From Candidatus Gastranaerophilales bacterium (GTDB lineage: Bacteria > Cyanobacteriota > Vampirovibrionia > Gastranaerophilales > Gastranaerophilaceae), in the NCBI GenBank assembly GCA_944323045.1, contig CALUQX010000005.1, positions 36,884-100,883 of the forward strand: a DNA stretch of 64,000 nucleotides. The letters run 5' to 3'. Positions 60,598-64,000 of the stretch are shown here, in pieces; within the stretch, counting starts at the first letter, position 1, and each line of letters starts with the position of its first letter. Both the position numbers and the translations under genes were made by a program. A model generated the notes under the pieces. It searched no databases. It worked only from the letters and a program-made list of their open reading frames with translations, and was not told where the DNA came from.

Positions 60598-61437
60598 ATG
60601 TGGGAATATACTGAAAAAGTAATGGATCATTACAGAAACCCGAGAAATGTAGGGAAAATAGATAATCCAGACGCCGTTGGTATTGCTGGTTCTCTGGCAT
60701 GCGGCGACCAGTTAAAAATTTATTTAAAAATTGAAAACGGTATTGTAACAGACGCAAAATTCCAGACTTTTGGCTGCGGGTCAGCAGTTGCCAGTTCAAG
60801 CATTTTGACAGAAATGATTATCGGCAAACCTGTTGAAGAAGTCCGTAAAATAACCAATAAAGACATTACTGATGAATTAGGCGGTCTGCCTCCTGAAAAA
60901 ATGCACTGTTCTGTTATGGGCTATGAAGCGCTGGAAGATGCTCTCAAAAACTACAAAACAGATGACTATGTAGACCTTGATGATTTGCGTGAACCTGAAA
61001 CCAGAGATAAAATCGTATGCACCTGTTTCAATGTCACAGAAAATCAAATCTGGGATGCAATAAAAGTAAACGGTTTAAAAACAGTTGAAGAAATAACCAA
61101 CTACACAAAAGCAGGCGGCGCCTGCGGCAAATGCAAAGGCTTGATTCAGGATATTATAAACACTTACTATCACAAAGAAAAAGAAGAAAAAAAGATTGAA
61201 TTAACGCCAACTCAAAGAATTCTTAAAATCAATAGTATTATTGAAACCAAAATATCCGATGAATTAAGAAAAGACGGTGGCGACATAACCCTCGTTGATA
61301 TAGAAGGCAACAATGTAATGGTAAAACTCCGCGGAAAATGTTCAGGCTGCAAAAATTCGCATCTGACATTAAAATCATTTGTAGAAACCACACTCCGTGA
61401 AGCAGTTGATCCGGCAATTGTTGTTGTAGAAGTTTAA
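60598..61437 (+). CDS. nifU: NifU-type Fe-S cluster scaffold
   Basis: 279 residues with all three parts of full NifU: IscU-like domain at ~1-125 (SLACGDQLKIYL, FQTFGCGSAVASSSILTEM, MHCSVMGYEAL), BFD-like [2Fe-2S] domain at ~138-190 (CTCFNVTENQIWDAI, GGACGKCKGLIQDI), and the C-terminal Nfu domain at ~205-279 (LRKDGGDITLVDI, LRGKCSGCKNSHLTLKSFV). It assembles Fe-S clusters delivered via NifS, whose gene is next. No nitrogenase genes are present; NIF-type systems serve general Fe-S needs in several anaerobes. AAAGGA precedes the ATG. Confidence 0.95.
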   Translation: MWEYTEKVMDHYRNPRNVGKIDNPDAVGIAGSLACGDQLKIYLKIENGIVTDAKFQTFGCGSAVASSSILTEMIIGKPVEEVRKITNKDITDELGGLPPEKMHCSVMGYEALEDALKNYKTDDYVDLDDLREPETRDKIVCTCFNVTENQIWDAIKVNGLKTVEEITNYTKAGGACGKCKGLIQDIINTYYHKEKEEKKIELTPTQRILKINSIIETKISDELRKDGGDITLVDIEGNNVMVKLRGKCSGCKNSHLTLKSFVETTLREAVDPAIVVVEV

Positions 61438-61455
61438 TAATGAGGTTGTAGAATT

Positions 61456-62652
61456 ATGGAAAAGTTAATATATTTGGACAATAACGCAACAACACGTGTA
61501 GATGACAAAGTTTTAGAAGCAATGATGCCATACTTTAAGGATGAATACGCAAACCCTTCCAGTATGTATGAATTTGCCAAACCTGCAGGTCATGCCCTAA
61601 AAGATGCCCGTGCAAAAGTAAAGGCTCTTTTCAATGCTGCAAATGAAAAAGAAATAATATTTACATCCTGCGGGTCTGAAAGCGCCAATCAGGCGATTCG
61701 CGGCGTTTTAAATATGAACAAAAATAAACGCCACATAATAACCACAAAGGTTGAACATCCTGCTGTTTTAAATTTGTACCAATCACTTGAAAAACAGGGC
61801 TACAGCGTTGATTATATCGGCGTAAATTCAAACGGCGAACTTGATTTGGAGCAATTGTCAGAAGCAATTAATCCTGATACTGCACTTGTTTCTGTGATGT
61901 ATGCAAACAACGAAACCGGTGTTATCTACCCGATACAAAAAATTTCTGAGATTATTAAATCAAAAAATCCAAATACAAAATTCTTTGTAGACGCCGTGCA
62001 GGCTGCAGGCAAAATTCCTATTGATGTTCAGGCACTTGGCGTTGATTTAATGGGTGTTTCAGGACATAAATTCCACGCTCCGAAAGGTATCGGCGCACTT
62101 TATGTAAACTCCAAAACAATAATCACACCGCTAATAATCGGCGGACATCAGGAAAGAGGGCTGCGTGCCGGAACAGAAAATGTTCCTTATATAGTAGGAC
62201 TCGGCAAGGCTGCTGAACTTGCGATGGACAATTTAAAATATGAAATGTCAGAAGTTAAACGTCTGCGCGACAAGCTTGAATCAAATATTTTGAAAAATGT
62301 ATTCAATGCCAGATTGAACACAGGTGTTGCAAACCGTGTGCCAAATACTACAAACATTGGATTTGAATATATTGAAGGAGAACTTATTTTATTACATTTG
62401 AGCGACCTTGGTATCTGTGCAAGTTCAGGCAGTGCCTGCACATCAGGTTCTCTGGAACCAAGTCATGTACTCCGCGCCATGGGAGTACCTTTTACTGCTA
62501 TTCACGGAAGTATAAGATTTTCATTAAGCAAATACACAACAGAAAAAGAAATTGATTATGTAACAGAAGTTTTACCTTCAATTGTTGATAAATTAACTAA
62601 TCTCTCACCTTTTCAGAGTGAATTGGAACAATTAAAAAACTTAAAAAAATAA
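61456..62652 (+). CDS. nifS: Cysteine desulfurase NifS/IscS
   Basis: 398 residues. PLP enzyme that takes sulfur from cysteine for cluster assembly. IYLDNNATTRVDDKVLEAMM; VEHPAVLNLYQSLEKQGY; FVDAVQAAGKIPIDVQAL; PLP Lys in GVSGHKFHAPKGIGALYV; active Cys loop ASSGSACTSGSLEPSHVLRA. It lies 18 nt after nifU in one operon, with GAGG upstream. A terminator follows. Confidence 0.97.
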   Translation: MEKLIYLDNNATTRVDDKVLEAMMPYFKDEYANPSSMYEFAKPAGHALKDARAKVKALFNAANEKEIIFTSCGSESANQAIRGVLNMNKNKRHIITTKVEHPAVLNLYQSLEKQGYSVDYIGVNSNGELDLEQLSEAINPDTALVSVMYANNETGVIYPIQKISEIIKSKNPNTKFFVDAVQAAGKIPIDVQALGVDLMGVSGHKFHAPKGIGALYVNSKTIITPLIIGGHQERGLRAGTENVPYIVGLGKAAELAMDNLKYEMSEVKRLRDKLESNILKNVFNARLNTGVANRVPNTTNIGFEYIEGELILLHLSDLGICASSGSACTSGSLEPSHVLRAMGVPFTAIHGSIRFSLSKYTTEKEIDYVTEVLPSIVDKLTNLSPFQSELEQLKNLKK

Positions 62653-62676
62653 ATAATATACCAAATTTCTCGTTAT

Positions 62677-62701
62677 ATGGCACATAAGTGCCATTTTTTT
62701 T
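62677..62701 (+). terminator. Intrinsic terminator after nifS
   Basis: 7-bp stem ATGGCAC / GTGCCAT, loop ATAA, then an eight-T run. Confidence 0.88.
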
Positions 62702-62798
62702 GCGTTAATTTTGTTGTTGATTGAACTTGAATTAATTCTTTGTTTGTTATAAGTTAGATGTGTGTAAATATTTACAATTATAAGAAGGAGAACTCAAA

Positions 62799-63758
62799 AT
62801 GAGTGAAAGAAAATTAGTTGGAACAGGAGAAATGTTCAAAAAAGCATTGGCAGGCGGTTATGCTATCGGTGCTTACAACGTAAACAACATGGAAATTTTG
62901 CAAGGTATTGCAGAAGCTGCAGAAGAAACTCAATCACCTATCATTCTTCAAGTTTCTGCAGGTGCAAGAAAATACGCTAACCAAACTTACTTAATCAAAC
63001 TGGTAGAAGCAGCATTAGCAACAACTACAGTACCTATCGCTTTACACTTAGATCACGGTGCTGATTTTGAAATTTGTAAAGCTTGTATTGACGGCGGATT
63101 TTCATCAGTTATGATTGACGGTTCAAGATTCCCGCTGGAAGAAAATATCAAATTGACAAAACAGGTAGTAGATTACGCTCATCCGCGCGGAGTTTCAGTA
63201 GAAGCTGAATTAGGTAAATTAGCAGGTGTTGAAGATGACGTTAAAGTTCATGCTAAAGATTCAACATACACTGATCCTGAAGAAGCAGCAAGATTTGTTA
63301 AAGAAACAGGTTGTGACTCTTTAGCTGTTGCTATCGGAACATCTCACGGTGCTTACAAATTCAAAGGCGAAGCTAAATTAGACTTTGAAAGACTTGCTGA
63401 AATCAAAAAAGCTGTAAACGCTGCTGTTGGTTATGATTATCCGTTAGTATTGCACGGTTCTTCATCAGTACCGAAAGAATTTGTAGAAAAATGTAACAAA
63501 TTCGGCGGCAACCTGCCTGATGCACAGGGTGTTCCAGAAGATATGCTTGCATACGCTTCTAAACACGGTGTTGCAAAAATCAATATCGATACAGACTTGA
63601 GACTTGCAATGACATCAACAATCAGAGAATTCTTTATTGAACATCCTGAAAAATTTGACCCGCGTGAATATATGGGACCAGGCAGAACAGCCGTAAAAGA
63701 AATGGTTATGCATAAAATGCGCGATGTACTCGGTACAGCAGGACATGCAAAAGACTAG
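62799..63758 (+). CDS. fba: Class II fructose-bisphosphate aldolase
   Basis: 319 residues. Zn-dependent aldolase of glycolysis/gluconeogenesis. Motifs: GYAIGAYNVNNMEILQGI, the first zinc His in IALHLDHGADFE, MIDGSRFPLEENI, VEAELGKLAGVED, the later His in AVAIGTSHGAYKF and LVLHGSSSVP, and phosphate-binding KINIDTDLRLA. GAAGGAG precedes the ATG. Codon use is more biased than neighbours (many GCA, AAA, GAA), in keeping with high expression. Monocistronic with a terminator. Confidence 0.97.
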   Translation: MSERKLVGTGEMFKKALAGGYAIGAYNVNNMEILQGIAEAAEETQSPIILQVSAGARKYANQTYLIKLVEAALATTTVPIALHLDHGADFEICKACIDGGFSSVMIDGSRFPLEENIKLTKQVVDYAHPRGVSVEAELGKLAGVEDDVKVHAKDSTYTDPEEAARFVKETGCDSLAVAIGTSHGAYKFKGEAKLDFERLAEIKKAVNAAVGYDYPLVLHGSSSVPKEFVEKCNKFGGNLPDAQGVPEDMLAYASKHGVAKINIDTDLRLAMTSTIREFFIEHPEKFDPREYMGPGRTAVKEMVMHKMRDVLGTAGHAKD

Positions 63759-63784
63759 TTCTTTTCAACTAAATTATCAACAGA

Positions 63785-63814
63785 GTCAGGCAGAGGTTCC
63801 TTTGCCTGACTTTT
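63785..63814 (+). terminator. Intrinsic terminator after fba
   Basis: 8-bp stem GTCAGGCA (63785-63792) with TGCCTGAC (63803-63810) then TTTT. Confidence 0.85.
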
Positions 63815-63829
63815 AACTAAAGAAGTGCT

Positions 63830-64000
63830 GGGGGGGGCGGACAAGTCCACTTTTACACATTGAGCGCAGTGACCGGTGAACGGTGAACAGTGAACGGTTG
63901 TTACAAAAGTGATTAAGTGACTGGGTGATTAAGTGATTAAGCGGGTTACATGAATCAGCCAACGCCACCATGTCATCGCGCAGCGGCATAGTCGCAATTC
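63830..64000. repeat. Dispersed repeat block, cut by window end
   Basis: Begins with an eight-G run (63830-63837), then GGACAAGTCCACTTTT (inverted relative to 26451), GTGACCGGTGAACGGTGAAC, GTTACAAAAGTGATTAAGTG and GCGGGTTACATGAATCAGCC, closely matching 2600-2800 but without the ~105-nt insert found there. It continues with CATGTCATCGCGCA, inverted relative to 2946 and 42257, and runs out of the window. Confidence 0.8.

Noticed and set aside
60598..62652. Part of a nitrogen-fixation cluster
   Set aside because: nifU and nifS alone serve general Fe-S assembly in many anaerobes; no nitrogenase genes are nearby.
63830..63837. Eight-G run as a phase-variation tract
   Set aside because: It lies downstream of fba and its terminator, with no gene or promoter in view that it could switch.

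Overview
The window looks like a chromosomal segment of an uncultured gut bacterium of the Vampirovibrionia/Melainabacteria (Gastranaerophilales-type) lineage, the non-photosynthetic sister group of Cyanobacteria. This is an inference. It rests on low GC with A/T-ending codons, several proteins with the prepilin start FTLAEVLITLAIIGVVAA, a MinCDE set beside flagellar genes, diaminopimelate and Nif-type Fe-S genes, and no photosynthesis genes. No rRNA, tRNA, IS element or CRISPR array was recognised. Most genes are housekeeping. The accessory content is pilins, repeats and hypothetical proteins.

Layout. 1-2.5 kb: end of trmD, two uncharacterised genes and a YkgJ-type Cys-cluster gene. 2.5-4.8 kb: repeat block, long pilin with a hypervariable 3' end, and a divergent XRE regulator. 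4.8-10.6 kb: ilvD, a second pilin type, malQ, a TPR/NHL protein and a broken pilin remnant. 10.6-15.6 kb: ychF, an HExxH protein, rbfA-truB and three envelope or small proteins. 15.6-19.8 kb: XRE gene with its own palindrome, an unusual regulator with four GntR-like wHTH units, and minCDE (printed order E-D-C on the minus strand). 20.0-26.3 kb: fliE-fliF-fliG-like-fliH-flhA-yidD. 26.3-36.4 kb: small secreted protein, LysM protein, PpiC-type lipoprotein, mfd, a WYD-repeat protein, murA, BadF-type ATPase, rmuC. 36.7-41.7 kb: response regulator and kinase, mgtC, LD-carboxypeptidase, dnaX. 41.7-43.9 kb: second repeat block, second hypervariable pilin and second divergent XRE gene. 43.9-60.5 kb: metK, clpB, dgkA-ybeY-pgpH, two glycosyltransferases, twin membrane proteins, yitT-cdaA-lysA, udg. 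60.6-64 kb: nifU-nifS, fba and the start of another repeat block cut by the window end.

The most interesting signal is a pair of pilin genes (3142-4290 and 42482-43543). Their last ~126 nt have equal length and differ mainly at codon positions 1 and 2, while position 3 stays C. This NNC pattern is what adenine-directed mutagenesis of AAC codons by a diversity-generating retroelement (DGR) would leave. In both genes a hairpin spanning the stop codon sits 14 nt past this region, an XRE regulator is divergently transcribed, and a block of dispersed repeats lies downstream. No reverse transcriptase or template repeat is in the window, so any such system would act from elsewhere in the genome.

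Other points of note: both enzymes of c-di-AMP turnover (cdaA, pgpH); a MinE with a cysteine-bearing acidic tail; a FliG-position protein without a recognisable motor domain; three genes sharing an exact TATAAT-N6-ATG leaderless geometry; and a dispersed repeat family, one module of which lies in inverted orientation 39.4 kb apart.
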